This document shows, piece after piece, positions 45,442-54,113 of a stretch of DNA of 64,000 bases. The DNA is taken from assembly GCF_001293685.1 (NCBI RefSeq), contig NZ_BCAG01000006.1, forward strand, positions 124,001 through 188,000, in the 5' to 3' direction. Position numbers and translations under genes: made by a program. Under the pieces are notes generated by a model. The model had not been told where the DNA came from and did no database searches. It saw only the letters and a list, made by a program, of their open reading frames with translations. Source of the DNA: Desulfatitalea tepidiphila. Lineage in GTDB: Bacteria > Desulfobacterota > Desulfobacteria > Desulfobacterales > Desulfosarcinaceae. Within the stretch, counting starts at the first letter, position 1. Every line of letters begins with the position of its first letter.

Positions 45442-45795
45442 TCAACCGCCTCGATCCGAGGCCGACCGCTCGTCGTTATCCCGCTTCAACTCATCGACCC
45501 AGAGCCGGTCGGAGGGTGTCACGCCGCTGCGATACGATGCCCGGCCGATGAGATGGGCGGCCACCGGGGCGGTGAGCAGCAGCAGCGCGAACATGGTGAT
45601 CGCGCGCATGGAGATACCCAGGTCGCTGTAAAATAGGGCTTCCGCGCCGATGAGCAGACCGGCACCCAGGGTTCCGGCCTTGGTGGCCGCATGCATGCGG
45701 GTGAGGGTGTCGGGCAGGCGGACGATTCCCAACGCCGCCACCAGGCAGAAGCCGCTGCCGATCAGCATGAGCAGGCCGGTCCACAGATCAGTCAT
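45442..45795 (-). CDS. mrpG: Mrp antiporter subunit G
   Basis: 117 residues with three membrane helices (about 4-24, 36-57, 64-86) and the family sequence GIVRLPDTLTRMHAATKAGTLGAGLLI. The start is the ATG overlapping the mrpF end by 8 bases. Last gene of the Mrp operon. MrpG is part of the small-subunit set (E-G) of the Na+/H+ antiporter. Confidence 0.93.
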   Translation of the reverse strand: MTDLWTGLLMLIGSGFCLVAALGIVRLPDTLTRMHAATKAGTLGAGLLIGAEALFYSDLGISMRAITMFALLLLTAPVAAHLIGRASYRSGVTPSDRLWVDELKRDNDERSASDRGG

Positions 45796-46108
45796 GGTCG
45801 TTTTCCCCCTGAGCGACATCCGCCCGGCGCTGGGCGGCGCGCACGATGAAACGGGCCAGGGCCACGGTGCCCAGGAAGGCGATGCAGGCGTAGGCGATGG
45901 CAACGTCCAGGTAGCTGCTCTCGCCGGTGATGGTGGAGACCGCCACGAGGAAAGCCACCACCAACACGGAGAGCAGATCCAGGGCCACGACACGATCGGC
46001 GGCGGCCGGCCCCCGGGCAAGGCGCCAGAGGGCCAGGGCCATGGCCGCCACGAGCAAAGCCAGGGCCGCCCGGCCGGCATATTCGAAAAAGAGAGATCCC
46101 GTCATCAT
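45788..46108 (-). CDS. mrpF: Mrp antiporter subunit F
   Basis: 106 residues with three helices. The motif ARGPAAADRVVALDLLSVLVVAFLV matches MrpF (GPTxxDRVVALD). Overlaps mrpE by 4 bases; the true start MMTGSLFF lies inside a longer frame that overlaps mrpE and was rejected. Confidence 0.93.
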   Translation of the reverse strand: MMTGSLFFEYAGRAALALLVAAMALALWRLARGPAAADRVVALDLLSVLVVAFLVAVSTITGESSYLDVAIAYACIAFLGTVALARFIVRAAQRRADVAQGENDHD

Positions 46109-46581
46109 GACCGCGTCACCTCCAGCACGCGCCGTTCCAGGCCGTCTTTGATCTCCGCCCGGGTCCGCGCGACATCTTCGAGAAACATGACATGCACGTA
46201 AAGCGTTCGCCGGTCTTCGGACAGATCCACGCTCAGGGTGCCGGGCGTAAGGGAAATCAGATTGGCCACGATGAAAATCTCCAGGTCGGTGCGGGCCTCC
46301 AGGGGTACGCCGATGATCCCCGGCCGGTTGATCTGCCGGGGGGTGATCACCTCCCACAGCACGCGCAGACTGGAGACCACCAGCTCTTTGAGAAAAAATA
46401 CAACCAGCAGGATCGTCTTGGGCGTCTTCTGGAAATAGCCGCTGTCCGGGTACAGGGGCTTGGAGAGCCAGAGGGCGACATAGCCCAGGGCGAATCCGGA
46501 CAGGAAAACGCCGATATGGCCGCTCCCCAACAGCGTGGTGAACACGGCGGCAAACACGATGTTGAGGGCCAGCAGCGTCAT
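46105..46581 (-). CDS. mrpE: Mrp antiporter subunit E
   Basis: 158 residues from MTLLALNIVFAAVFTTLL. Two or three N-terminal helices, then the conserved ISLTPGTLSVDLSEDRRTLYVHVM domain of MrpE. The start overlaps the mrpD stop by 4 bases; the longer upstream frame lies inside mrpD. Confidence 0.93.
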   Translation of the reverse strand: MTLLALNIVFAAVFTTLLGSGHIGVFLSGFALGYVALWLSKPLYPDSGYFQKTPKTILLVVFFLKELVVSSLRVLWEVITPRQINRPGIIGVPLEARTDLEIFIVANLISLTPGTLSVDLSEDRRTLYVHVMFLEDVARTRAEIKDGLERRVLEVTRS

Positions 46582-48071
46582 GGCAAACCTCCCAGAACGG
46601 CGCGGATATAGGCCTGGGGATCGAGCAGCCGCTCTGCGGCCGCCATGGAAAAATCGATGACCGGTCCCATGAAAATCCCCAGCGCCACGGTCACCAGGGC
46701 CAGCGCCAGCACCGGTCCCAGCATCCAGGCCGAAAGATCGGGATGGACACACGACGGGTCGACCGCGTCCGGAGCCGTTTTCCAGAACGCCTCGGACCAT
46801 ATCTTGACCATGGAAAAGATCGTCAGCAGCCCCACCAGCGCGGCCACGACGGCCAGCAGATACTGCCCGCTCTCGATGCTGGCCCGGATGATCAACAACT
46901 TGGCCCAGAAGCCGGACAGGGGCGGAAAACCGGCCAGGCTGAAGGCGGGTATGAAGAAGCCGATGGCCAGCAGGCCGTGGGAAGAGTAGAGCCCCCCGAC
47001 CCGTTTGAGGCTGAAGCTGCCGCCGGCCTGGCGGACCAGGCCGCTGACCAGGTAGAGATTGGCTTTAACGATGATGTGGTGCACCAGGTAGACGATCGCC
47101 CCGGCCAGGGCCAGCGGGGTCAGCAGGGCCAGCCCCAGCACCATGTAGCCGACCTGGCTGATGATGTGAAACCCGAGAATTCGCCGCATCTCCATTTGCG
47201 AGGCGGCGCCCACCACCCCGAACAGCATGGTCAGCGCGGCGATCACCAGCAGCACATCGAGGGCCAGATCCACGCCGGAGAAGACCAGGGTGAACATGCG
47301 GATCAGGGCGTAGACCCCCACCTTGGTCAGCATGCCGGCAAAGAAGGCGGAGACCGGCACCGAAAGGGTGTGGTAGGCGGCCGGCAGCCAGAAGAAAACC
47401 GGGAACAGGGCCGCTTTGATACCGAAGGCGGTCATCAGGAGCATGGCCGCCGCGGTGAGCAGGGCCCGATTTTCCACAGCGGCCGCCTTGGCGTGCAGAT
47501 CGGCCATGTTCAGGGTGCCGGTCATGCCGTAGATCAAACCGATGGCGGTGATGAAAAAGAGTGTGGCCAGCAGATTGAGGGCCACGTATTTCACCGCGCC
47601 GGCCAGCCGTCCGGGTTTGGGTCCCATCACCAGCAGTCCGAAGCTGGCCATGAGCATCACCTCGAACCAGACATAGAGATTGAACAGGTCGCCGGTGAGA
47701 AACGCCCCGCACACCCCTGCGGCCAGCACCTGCAGGATCGGATAAAAACCGGCGCGCACCTGGGGCGCATCGATGTCCCGGCGGGCATAGACGGTCACGG
47801 CCGTATGGATGACGGCGGTGATCAGCACCATGACCGCGCTCAGCATATCCGCGGCCAGGCAGATTCCGAACGGTGCCGGCCAGTTGCCCACCCACAGCAC
47901 CAGGACCTCGTGGCGCACCACTTCGACCATGAGCGCCACGGCCACGGCCAAGTGGCCGACGGCGCCCGCCATGGCGACGGCCTGCGCGCGTCGCGGGTCG
48001 CCCCTGAAAAAAACGAGGAGAATGGCCACGGCCAGGGGCAGCAGGATGGGCAGTGCCGGCAGAAGGATCAT
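46578..48071 (-). CDS. mrpD: Mrp antiporter subunit D
   Basis: 497 residues of the proton-conducting NuoN/NuoM family with about 14 helices. Characteristic elements: FEVMLMASFGLLV with the key Glu, KAALFPVFFWLPAAYHTLSVPVSAFFAGMLTKVGVYAL, and HHIIVKANLYLVSGL. Overlaps mrpC and mrpE by 4 bases each. Confidence 0.94.
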   Translation of the reverse strand: MILLPALPILLPLAVAILLVFFRGDPRRAQAVAMAGAVGHLAVAVALMVEVVRHEVLVLWVGNWPAPFGICLAADMLSAVMVLITAVIHTAVTVYARRDIDAPQVRAGFYPILQVLAAGVCGAFLTGDLFNLYVWFEVMLMASFGLLVMGPKPGRLAGAVKYVALNLLATLFFITAIGLIYGMTGTLNMADLHAKAAAVENRALLTAAAMLLMTAFGIKAALFPVFFWLPAAYHTLSVPVSAFFAGMLTKVGVYALIRMFTLVFSGVDLALDVLLVIAALTMLFGVVGAASQMEMRRILGFHIISQVGYMVLGLALLTPLALAGAIVYLVHHIIVKANLYLVSGLVRQAGGSFSLKRVGGLYSSHGLLAIGFFIPAFSLAGFPPLSGFWAKLLIIRASIESGQYLLAVVAALVGLLTIFSMVKIWSEAFWKTAPDAVDPSCVHPDLSAWMLGPVLALALVTVALGIFMGPVIDFSMAAAERLLDPQAYIRAVLGGLP

Positions 48072-48469
48072 GGGCCCACCTCCGCATCGGAATCGACAGC
48101 GCAGGCCTCAGCTACCCGGCCGGTCTCTTCTAGGAACGCGTCGTCATCGGCGTCGAGGGTGCCGGTCTGGCTGTAGGTGCGGTAGAGCAGCACCAGCAAA
48201 AAGGTGATCATGGCGAAGCCGATGACGATGGCGGTCAAAATCAGGGCCTGGGGCAGCGCGTTGGCCGCCGGCGAGGTCAGTGCGGCCTGGCCATCGGGAA
48301 TCAGGGGCGGCCGGGTGTGGGCCATCCGGCCGGCGGCGAAGATGAGCAGGTTGATCGCGTTGCCGATGAGCACGAATCCGAATACGAAGCGGACCAGCAC
48401 GCCCGAGAGCATCAGATAAATCGCGGCGGCAAACAGCAGACCGACCAGGCCGGCGAGCAGGGTCTCCAT
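48068..48469 (-). CDS. mrpC: Mrp antiporter subunit C
   Basis: 133 residues, NuoK-like, three helices with GNAINLLIFAAG and DPLPQALILTAIVIGFA-type sequence (ANALPQALILTAIVIGFAMITFLLVLLYR). A GGAGG box two bases into the preceding stop region precedes ATG. Overlaps mrpD by 4 bases. Confidence 0.94.
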   Translation of the reverse strand: METLLAGLVGLLFAAAIYLMLSGVLVRFVFGFVLIGNAINLLIFAAGRMAHTRPPLIPDGQAALTSPAANALPQALILTAIVIGFAMITFLLVLLYRTYSQTGTLDADDDAFLEETGRVAEACAVDSDAEVGP

Positions 48470-48470
48470 A

Positions 48471-51161
48471 TCAATCCTCCTCCAGGGCCAGGAGTACGGA
48501 GAGGATGGCGCCCAGGACGGCCAGAAAGACGCCGACGTCGAAGATCAACGGCGTGCCCACGGCCGCGCCTTTTCCCATGTTCCACCAGATGCCGGTGAGA
48601 AAGGGGGCCTGCATGAAGAGGGCCACCATCCCGGATACCGCGGCGACGGCCAAACCGGCTGCGGCAATGACCGAAGGCCGCCAGCGAATGGCGTGGCGCA
48701 CCCGTCCGGGCCCCTCGGCCATGGCAAACAGCGCGAAGGCGGTGCCGGCCACCAGGGCCCCGGCGAACCCGCCGCCGGGCCGATGGTGACCGACCAGCAG
48801 CAGGTAGACCGCGAAGATCAGGATCACGCCCACCATCAGGCGGGTGGCGCTCTTCAGAATCACGGACCGCATCGATCGCTCCGCGGCCGCGGTGGTCGTG
48901 CGTTTGCGAATCAGGGCGACCGCGGCCCAGGCGGCCAGCACCACGACGGTGATCTCGCCCAGGGTATCCAGGCTCCTGAAGTCGACCAGGATCACGTTGA
49001 CGATGTTGCGGCCATGGGCCTCGACATAGCTCCGGGCTTCGAAGAATGCGGTCAGCCCGCGGTCCAGGGGCAGATCGACGATCCCCATCAACAGGGAGGC
49101 GACCAGCAGGCCCGCGCAGAGGGCCGCGCCGCCATCCAGGCAGCGCCGCCAGAACGGCCGCCGGCGGGCCTTTTCGAGCGGCGGCAGCTTGAGCAGAACC
49201 AGCGACACGATAATCACGGTGAGGGTCTCGACCAGCAGTTGGGTCAGCGCGATGTCGGGGGCCCCGAAGAGGAGAAAGATCAGGGCCACACCGGCGCCCA
49301 CGCCACCCAGGCCGGCAATGGCGGCCAGACGGTGCCTGGCGGCCACCACCGCCGCCGTGGCGAGGGCGATGAAACAGACCAGCCCGATGGCCCCCGCCCG
49401 GTCGTGGCCGATTGCGGCCGGCAGCCGCAGCGAGGCCCCCATCCGTCCGATCCAGGGCCACCCCACGGCCGCGATCATGCTCAGGGCGACCACCAGCAGG
49501 TATCGATGCAGGGAGCCGTTCTGCAAAGTGGCGGTGGTCCGGTCGGCCGCCTTGAGAAACAGCTCCAGCCCCCCCTGGTATAGGCCCTGGGCCGTCAGCG
49601 GCATACGATCCATTCCTCCCCCCACCAGTGCCCGCAACGGGCCGCGCCACAGGTAGATCAACCCGCCCAGGGTCAGGGTGATGACGCTGAGCAGCAAGGG
49701 CACGTTGAATCCGTGAAACATGGCCAGCTCGATCGGATCGTCGACCGGGTGGATGGCGTGCACGGCCGGTGCGATCAAGTGGTGTCCGACCCAGCCCGGA
49801 AAGATGCCGAAGACGATGCCCAACACGCCCATCACGGCCGGCCCCAGGCGCATGTTCCAGGGCGCTTCGCACACGGTTCCCATGCCCGCCGGCGGCTGGC
49901 CGGCAAAGGGCCCCATGAAGATGATCCCGGCCACCGCGGTCATCAGGGCGTTGGCCAGCAAGGTGGACGCCGTCGCGAAGGGCCGGAAGATCTCCTCGCT
50001 CAACGCGCCCTGGTACATGATCTCTTTGCCGATGAAGCCGAAGAACAGCGGAAACCCGGCCATGGACATGGCGGCCGCGCCCACGGCCAGGGCGGTCAGC
50101 GGCATCGCCCGCCACAACCCGCCGAGCCGGTCGAGCCGGCGGGTGCCGGTTTCGTGATCGATGCTGCCCACGGCCAGAAACAGGGCGGCTTTGTACAGGG
50201 CATGGACCAGAAGGAATGTGGCCGCCGCGGTCAGGGTGGGCGTGGTGCGGCCGCCCATGAACAGGGACAACACCCCCAGGGCCATGATGGTCGTATAGGC
50301 CAGGACGCGTTTGAGGTCCGACGGGCCCAGGGCCTGCACGGCTCCCCAAACGGCCGTGATGCCGCCGACGAGAACGAGGGTGCCCATCCAGAGCGGCGTG
50401 CCGCCCAGCAGCGGATGAAACCGCATCAATAGATAGATGCCGGCCTTGACCATGGTGGCGGCGTGCAGAAATGCGCTGATGGGCGTCGGGGCGCTCATGG
50501 CATTGGGCAGCCAGAAATGGAAGGGAAACTGGGCCGATTTGGTCAGCGCGCCGAGCAGCACCGCGCCGCAGATCGCCGGATAGAGGGCATGCCCGCGGAT
50601 GGTGTCTCCGGCGTCCATCCACTCGCTGATCGTGTAGGAGCCGCCGGCCGCCTTGAGGAGGACGATGCCGACGAGCAGCGCCAGGCCCCCGGCCCCGGTC
50701 ACGAGCAGGGCCTGGCGGGCATTGTCCCGGGCCGCGGCGGAGGTGTGGTCGAATCCGATCAGCAGGTAGGAAAAAATGGTGGTCAGCTCCCAGAAGACAA
50801 ACAGGAGCAGCAGATTGTCCGCCATGACGATGCCCAGCATGGCGATCATGAAGGCGTGCAGGAAAAAGTAGAAGCGGCCGATGTGCGGATGGCCGGCCAT
50901 GTAAGCGGCGGCATAGAGGGAGACGAAAAAACCAGCGGCCGTGACGATCAACCCGAACAGCAGGCCCAGCCCGTCCAGCCGAAACCGCAGGTCAAGGTCG
51001 AGGGCGGGCATCCACGGCCATCTCACTTCATACACATGGCCCTCGACCACGGCCGGCCACGCCGCGCACAGGCCGGCAAACAGGAACAGCGGCAAGAGCG
51101 ACGACACCAGTCCGATGGTGCTGCATCCCGCCCCGTGCGACGGGCTATCCGTAAGCGCCAT
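48471..51161 (-). CDS. mrpA: Mrp antiporter subunit A fused to MrpB
   Basis: About 896 residues from MALTDSPSHG. N-terminal NuoL-like proton channel (FWELTTIFSYLLIGFDH, KSAQFPFHFWLPNAMSAPTPISAFLHAATMVKAGIYLL), a DUF4040/MbhE-like middle (GAPDIALTQLLVETLTVIIVSLVLL) and a C-terminal MrpB (VGHHRPGGGFAGALVAGTAFALF...GTPLIFDVGVFLAVLGAILSVLLALEED). The fusion explains the absence of a separate mrpB, giving a six-gene operon. It exchanges Na+ (or K+) for protons in the inner membrane, useful in marine or alkaline settings. Confidence 0.93.
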   Translation of the reverse strand: MALTDSPSHGAGCSTIGLVSSLLPLFLFAGLCAAWPAVVEGHVYEVRWPWMPALDLDLRFRLDGLGLLFGLIVTAAGFFVSLYAAAYMAGHPHIGRFYFFLHAFMIAMLGIVMADNLLLLFVFWELTTIFSYLLIGFDHTSAAARDNARQALLVTGAGGLALLVGIVLLKAAGGSYTISEWMDAGDTIRGHALYPAICGAVLLGALTKSAQFPFHFWLPNAMSAPTPISAFLHAATMVKAGIYLLMRFHPLLGGTPLWMGTLVLVGGITAVWGAVQALGPSDLKRVLAYTTIMALGVLSLFMGGRTTPTLTAAATFLLVHALYKAALFLAVGSIDHETGTRRLDRLGGLWRAMPLTALAVGAAAMSMAGFPLFFGFIGKEIMYQGALSEEIFRPFATASTLLANALMTAVAGIIFMGPFAGQPPAGMGTVCEAPWNMRLGPAVMGVLGIVFGIFPGWVGHHLIAPAVHAIHPVDDPIELAMFHGFNVPLLLSVITLTLGGLIYLWRGPLRALVGGGMDRMPLTAQGLYQGGLELFLKAADRTTATLQNGSLHRYLLVVALSMIAAVGWPWIGRMGASLRLPAAIGHDRAGAIGLVCFIALATAAVVAARHRLAAIAGLGGVGAGVALIFLLFGAPDIALTQLLVETLTVIIVSLVLLKLPPLEKARRRPFWRRCLDGGAALCAGLLVASLLMGIVDLPLDRGLTAFFEARSYVEAHGRNIVNVILVDFRSLDTLGEITVVVLAAWAAVALIRKRTTTAAAERSMRSVILKSATRLMVGVILIFAVYLLLVGHHRPGGGFAGALVAGTAFALFAMAEGPGRVRHAIRWRPSVIAAAGLAVAAVSGMVALFMQAPFLTGIWWNMGKGAAVGTPLIFDVGVFLAVLGAILSVLLALEED

Positions 51162-51168
51162 GGCCACC

Positions 51169-51999
51169 CTACTGGGAGAGGAAAAGGGGCCGGTCGGCCG
51201 ACTTGATGGTTTCCAGCACCGTATCGCCGAGCAACTGCCGCAACAGGACATTGCGCGCGCTGTTGCCCATGACGATCAAGTCGGCACCCGTTTCACGGGC
51301 GAACGCCAGCAATTCCGTGCGGGCATGGCCATCGACTGCGTCGGTCTGGGCTTCGAACCCATGGGCCTGGCAGAAATCGGCCGCATCCTGAAGCAGGAAG
51401 GCCTCCCTGGGCGACCCTTTGTAGAAATGGACGATGTGAAGACGGATGCCGGGCCAGGGGTTCAGATGGAGAAAGTGGCGAATGGCCTTGGCCGATTCCA
51501 TGCTGCCGCTGTAAGCGATCAGCGCTTTCTTGATCGGCCGGTAGGTGTCGGCCACCGCCAGGATCGGGCGCACCCCCTGGCTGAGCAGTTTGATGATGGC
51601 CTTGTCAGGATCCTCGGTGAAGCCATAGTCGAAGATGCTGCGCAATCCGAAGATGATCATGTCGTGGTAGCGGGATTCGGAAATCATGGCCGTAAAAGGA
51701 TCGCTCTCTTCGTGCATGATTCGGCGGCAGACCACGTTCTGGCCGGCACAATGCGTTTTGAACGCCGCGATGGCCGACTCGATGCCCTCCTGGGTGACGT
51801 CCTGCTTCTTTTCCCGCATGCGCTGGGCATAGGCGTCGCCCCCCAGTGGCACGGGGCCGAGCTTGGCCAGCTTGCGGCTGTTGACCACGGTGACCCCGGT
51901 GGTTTGCGCATGGTGCGCCTTTGCCAGTTCCGTTGCGATCTGGGTGGCCACGCTGGTGAACGGTGTGCCGCCCAGTCCGACCAAAATTCGTTTTAACAT
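51169..51999 (-). CDS. Tandem universal stress protein (UspA family)
   Basis: 276 residues from MLKRILVGLGGTPFTSVATQIATELA after GGGAGGCACGACCC. Two Usp domains in tandem; the second ends with DLIVMGNSARNVLLRQLLGDTVLETIKSADRPLFLSQ, the usual ATP-binding G-2X-G-9X-G(S/T) region in altered form. Ends 7 bases before mrpA, so it is the first gene of the Mrp operon and may monitor or tune the antiporter. Confidence 0.85.
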   Translation of the reverse strand: MLKRILVGLGGTPFTSVATQIATELAKAHHAQTTGVTVVNSRKLAKLGPVPLGGDAYAQRMREKKQDVTQEGIESAIAAFKTHCAGQNVVCRRIMHEESDPFTAMISESRYHDMIIFGLRSIFDYGFTEDPDKAIIKLLSQGVRPILAVADTYRPIKKALIAYSGSMESAKAIRHFLHLNPWPGIRLHIVHFYKGSPREAFLLQDAADFCQAHGFEAQTDAVDGHARTELLAFARETGADLIVMGNSARNVLLRQLLGDTVLETIKSADRPLFLSQ

Positions 52000-52498
52000 G
52001 GGTCGTGCCTCCCATGGCGGCATCGTCATTGGTACGGCCGCCCCTCCTGCCGGCGCCCCCATACCGTCGGAGACGGCATCGTCAATGGGCAGCGGCGCAT
52101 TTGCGGTGATATCGACGGTCGTGCGTATTATCAGTGCGTATTATAAGAAACCACGATTTCGGGCCTCCGGGGAACACGACGCCGGCCCAGGAAAAAGCAT
52201 CTGAACACGCGTTGGATAGAGGTGACCGGCAGGCTGCCCGATTGCACAATTCTGAGGTCATTTTGCCTCCATGTCAAGCCGGCCGGTGCTGTTTCAGCTA
52301 TAATGGCTAAACGCTGCTCATTAAACCCGGCTCTGGTGGCGCAGGCGGCCAGGGCCGCCTGCGCCACCCACAGCTGTCATGTCCGTTGCGGTGAAAACTT
52401 CTTGTAACCATTTGCGGTGCTGTTTTCGTTTATGGCGTTCCTATGCTGCCGATTGAGACAGCCGTATAGCAAAGCGGCGCGGCTTTTGCCGGTTCAAA
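52000..52498. other. Boundary between chromosome and cassette array
   Basis: 499 bases without a supported gene. It holds a relative of the 26635-type repeat (about 52316-52370) with an inner palindrome GGCGCAGGCGGCC/GGCCGCCTGCGCC, and close to the first cassette gene a hairpin (GCAAAGC 52469-52475 with GCTTTTGC 52482-52489) that may be the outermost, degenerate attC. Confidence 0.5.
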
Positions 52499-53062
52499 TT
52501 AATGCTGTTGTTGGGTAGTGTTTGGTTCCTCAACGGTTTGAATATCGCTTTTCCAAGTAGAGAACTTATCCCCACTCTCTCGCGTCATAGCTTGTAAAGT
52601 TGAATTATTTTCAGCCTCTATCAGAGCTTCGATCCTTTCTACGAACAGTATGAATGCATCTTTAGGATCTTTGACATTTTTATATGACCCGTCTCCAGTG
52701 GAGAAAACGAAATATTCTTTCCTCAAAGCCTCGCTTGTTGACCTAGCGTTAACCCATTGTTCTCTGAAATGCCAGACCCCTTCAAGGGATACAATCAGAA
52801 CGACAATTACACTCAGTATTGTAGTAATAATTTGTGAATAAGGAAATGTAATGTTCACCAGTACTGGGACTAATGCGCCTGCCACAACTGAAATAGTCCT
52901 GCTTTGTAGATAACGCTTTTTGGACCTATTTGCTACCTTATCATAATATTTAAGCTGATCGTTTAACCTCTCAACCATATAGTCTTTTTGAGACATTTCT
53001 TTAAAATCGCGAGCCTTAAGGCTAGGATCATATGCTTCACTCTTTTGTACGTCCTCATTCAT
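52499..53062 (-). CDS. SLATT/DUF4231-like two-helix membrane protein (cassette 12)
   Basis: 187 residues; GAAGGAATGGAACT precedes the ATG. Two membrane helices (about 58-76 and 78-95) with short loop, a charged amphipathic region before them and a helical C-terminus (EQWVNARSTSEALRKEYFVF) match SLATT-domain/DUF4231 proteins. SLATT proteins are predicted pore-forming effectors linked to nucleotide-signalling conflict systems; a role in defence is inferred. Outermost gene of the array. Confidence 0.7.
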   Translation of the reverse strand: MNEDVQKSEAYDPSLKARDFKEMSQKDYMVERLNDQLKYYDKVANRSKKRYLQSRTISVVAGALVPVLVNITFPYSQIITTILSVIVVLIVSLEGVWHFREQWVNARSTSEALRKEYFVFSTGDGSYKNVKDPKDAFILFVERIEALIEAENNSTLQAMTRESGDKFSTWKSDIQTVEEPNTTQQQH

Positions 53063-53075
53063 AGTTCCATTCCTT

Positions 53076-53119
53076 CTCCAACGCCGGGTCTTAGCGGCGA
53101 GTGAACCGAGCCGTTAAAC
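53076..53119 (-). repeat. attC11, end of toxin-antitoxin cassette
   Basis: Minus strand: box GTTTAAC (53119-53113), then GGCTCGG...CCCGGC, then GTTGGAG (53082-53076). Short (44 bp) and with a non-canonical last base. Its left box does not match the 5' end TTCCCT of its cassette. Confidence 0.55.
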
Positions 53120-53132
53120 ACCCATGTTTGCT

Positions 53133-53390
53133 TCAGCGATATACTTCTTTTCTGTGACCTACTTTTATAATCCAAATAGTGAGCTCATTATCCTGTTTTG
53201 AGTACAAGATTCTGTAGGTTCCTTGGCGCACTCGAAATAATTCATGCCCTGCAAGTTTTTCACCACCAATAGGACGGGGATCATTTCCAATCGCTTCGAA
53301 AGGTGCAAGGATCTTTTTTAGGTCCTTTTTGGGAATTCCTTTGAGATCTTTCCAAACTGATTCTTTAAAAAAGATTTCATATCCGGCCAT
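53133..53390 (-). CDS. RelE/ParE-family toxin (cassette 11)
   Basis: 85 residues: YEIFFKESVWKDLKGIPKKDLKKILAPFEAIGNDPRPIGGEKLAGHELFRVRQGTYRILY-type sequence, ending KVGHRKEVYR. It overlaps the antitoxin gene by 14 bases, as usual. RelE members cut ribosome-bound mRNA. Carried as a cassette, it may stabilise the array. Confidence 0.9.
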   Translation of the reverse strand: MAGYEIFFKESVWKDLKGIPKKDLKKILAPFEAIGNDPRPIGGEKLAGHELFRVRQGTYRILYSKQDNELTIWIIKVGHRKEVYR

Positions 53391-53610
53391 CTTTCTTAAG
53401 CCTTTTTACCATATCTGAAAAACCAATTAGCGGTTCATCGGCTCTGTCTTCGAATGCAATGATATCTTCCGCATCCTCTGCCAAGGCGCTTTTAACGGCT
53501 TCGTTGACAAGCTCGGAGATTGATTTTGATGTTTCTATAGATTTCAATTTCAGTGCCTTATGAATATTCGGATCGAAATAAACAGTGGCACGTTTGGCTG
53601 ACATAGTCAT
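53377..53610 (-). CDS. RHH antitoxin (cassette 11)
   Basis: 77 residues beginning MTMSAKRATVYFDPNIHKALKLKSIETSKSISELVNEAV, a ribbon-helix-helix DNA-binding N-terminus, and an acidic toxin-binding tail (ALAEDAEDIIAFEDR). AAGGAGG stands 7 bases before the ATG. It represses its own promoter together with the toxin in the family model, and an operator-like dyad overlaps that promoter. Confidence 0.88.
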   Translation of the reverse strand: MTMSAKRATVYFDPNIHKALKLKSIETSKSISELVNEAVKSALAEDAEDIIAFEDRADEPLIGFSDMVKRLKKDGRI

Positions 53611-53636
53611 AATGTCACCTCCTTCATAAGGATAAC

Positions 53637-53665
53637 ACTATAACGCTTAGACGTTATGACGTCAA
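53637..53665 (-). promoter_or_regulatory. Autoregulated promoter of the toxin-antitoxin cassette
   Basis: Minus strand: TTGACG (53665-53660), 17 bases, TATAGT (53642-53637). Inside the spacer the dyad ATAACG (53640-53645) / CGTTAT (53652-53657) covers the -10 edge, a natural operator for the RHH antitoxin. The promoter makes this cassette independent of the integron promoter. Confidence 0.7.
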
Positions 53666-53679
53666 AGTGGTCAGTTTAA

Positions 53680-53738
53680 AGGGAACGGTTGAACTGTGCG
53701 GCGCGCCCCTTAGCGTCTGCACCAGTGAATTGTTATGT
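53680..53738 (-). repeat. attC10, end of cassette 10
   Basis: Minus strand: ACATAAC (53738-53732), then AATTCACTGG...GCGCGCCGC, and GTTCCCT (53686-53680). ACATAAC is the exact complement of the 5' end of its own cassette (GTTATGT at 54127-54121). Confidence 0.75.
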
Positions 53739-53750
53739 TTTGGTGCTTGC

Positions 53751-54110
53751 TCATACAATCTCAAGTATTCCGTTGCTATGGGTAATATTAATACTTTCGT
53801 ATTGGGAAACTTCGGTATGGACGTAGAGCGCGACACCTCCTGTTAAAACTATTTTTAAAACCATTGCAGATTGGTTTATGACACCAACAACCTCTTTTTT
53901 AGGTAAATGAAGAAGCTGTTCGGTGTTCAGCCATTCTCTATCGAACCAAAGCGATTTCTTTCCATTGATTTCTCCCTCCAACTTGTAGAGGGACTGAATC
54001 ACGACACCCCCATCGAACGCGATTTGAGCATCATAAGGGCCAATGGATACAAGATTGATTTCCTGGCCGACTAAATCTTCTAAAAATTGGTCTTTCGGTA
54101 ATTTATACAT
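53751..54110 (-). CDS. Unknown small protein (cassette 10)
   Basis: 119 residues, predicted beta-rich (DAQIAFDGGVVIQSLYKLEGEING, NINITHSNGILEIV-like end). No membrane segment, no cysteine. No family recognised; beta-sandwich immunity-like proteins have similar composition, but this is weak. The ATG stands only about 11 bases inside the cassette with no clear ribosome site, so it may depend on the upstream reading frame that runs through attC9. Confidence 0.65.
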   Translation of the reverse strand: MYKLPKDQFLEDLVGQEINLVSIGPYDAQIAFDGGVVIQSLYKLEGEINGKKSLWFDREWLNTEQLLHLPKKEVVGVINQSAMVLKIVLTGGVALYVHTEVSQYESINITHSNGILEIV

Positions 54111-54113
54111 ATT

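Noticed and set aside
46743-48176. 477-codon plus-strand frame opposite mrpD
   Set aside because: Repetitive His/Gln/Gly sequence with no family features; mrpD is certain.
45788-51161. Suspected loss of mrpB from the Mrp operon
   Set aside because: The MrpB sequence is present as the C-terminal part of the long MrpA protein.
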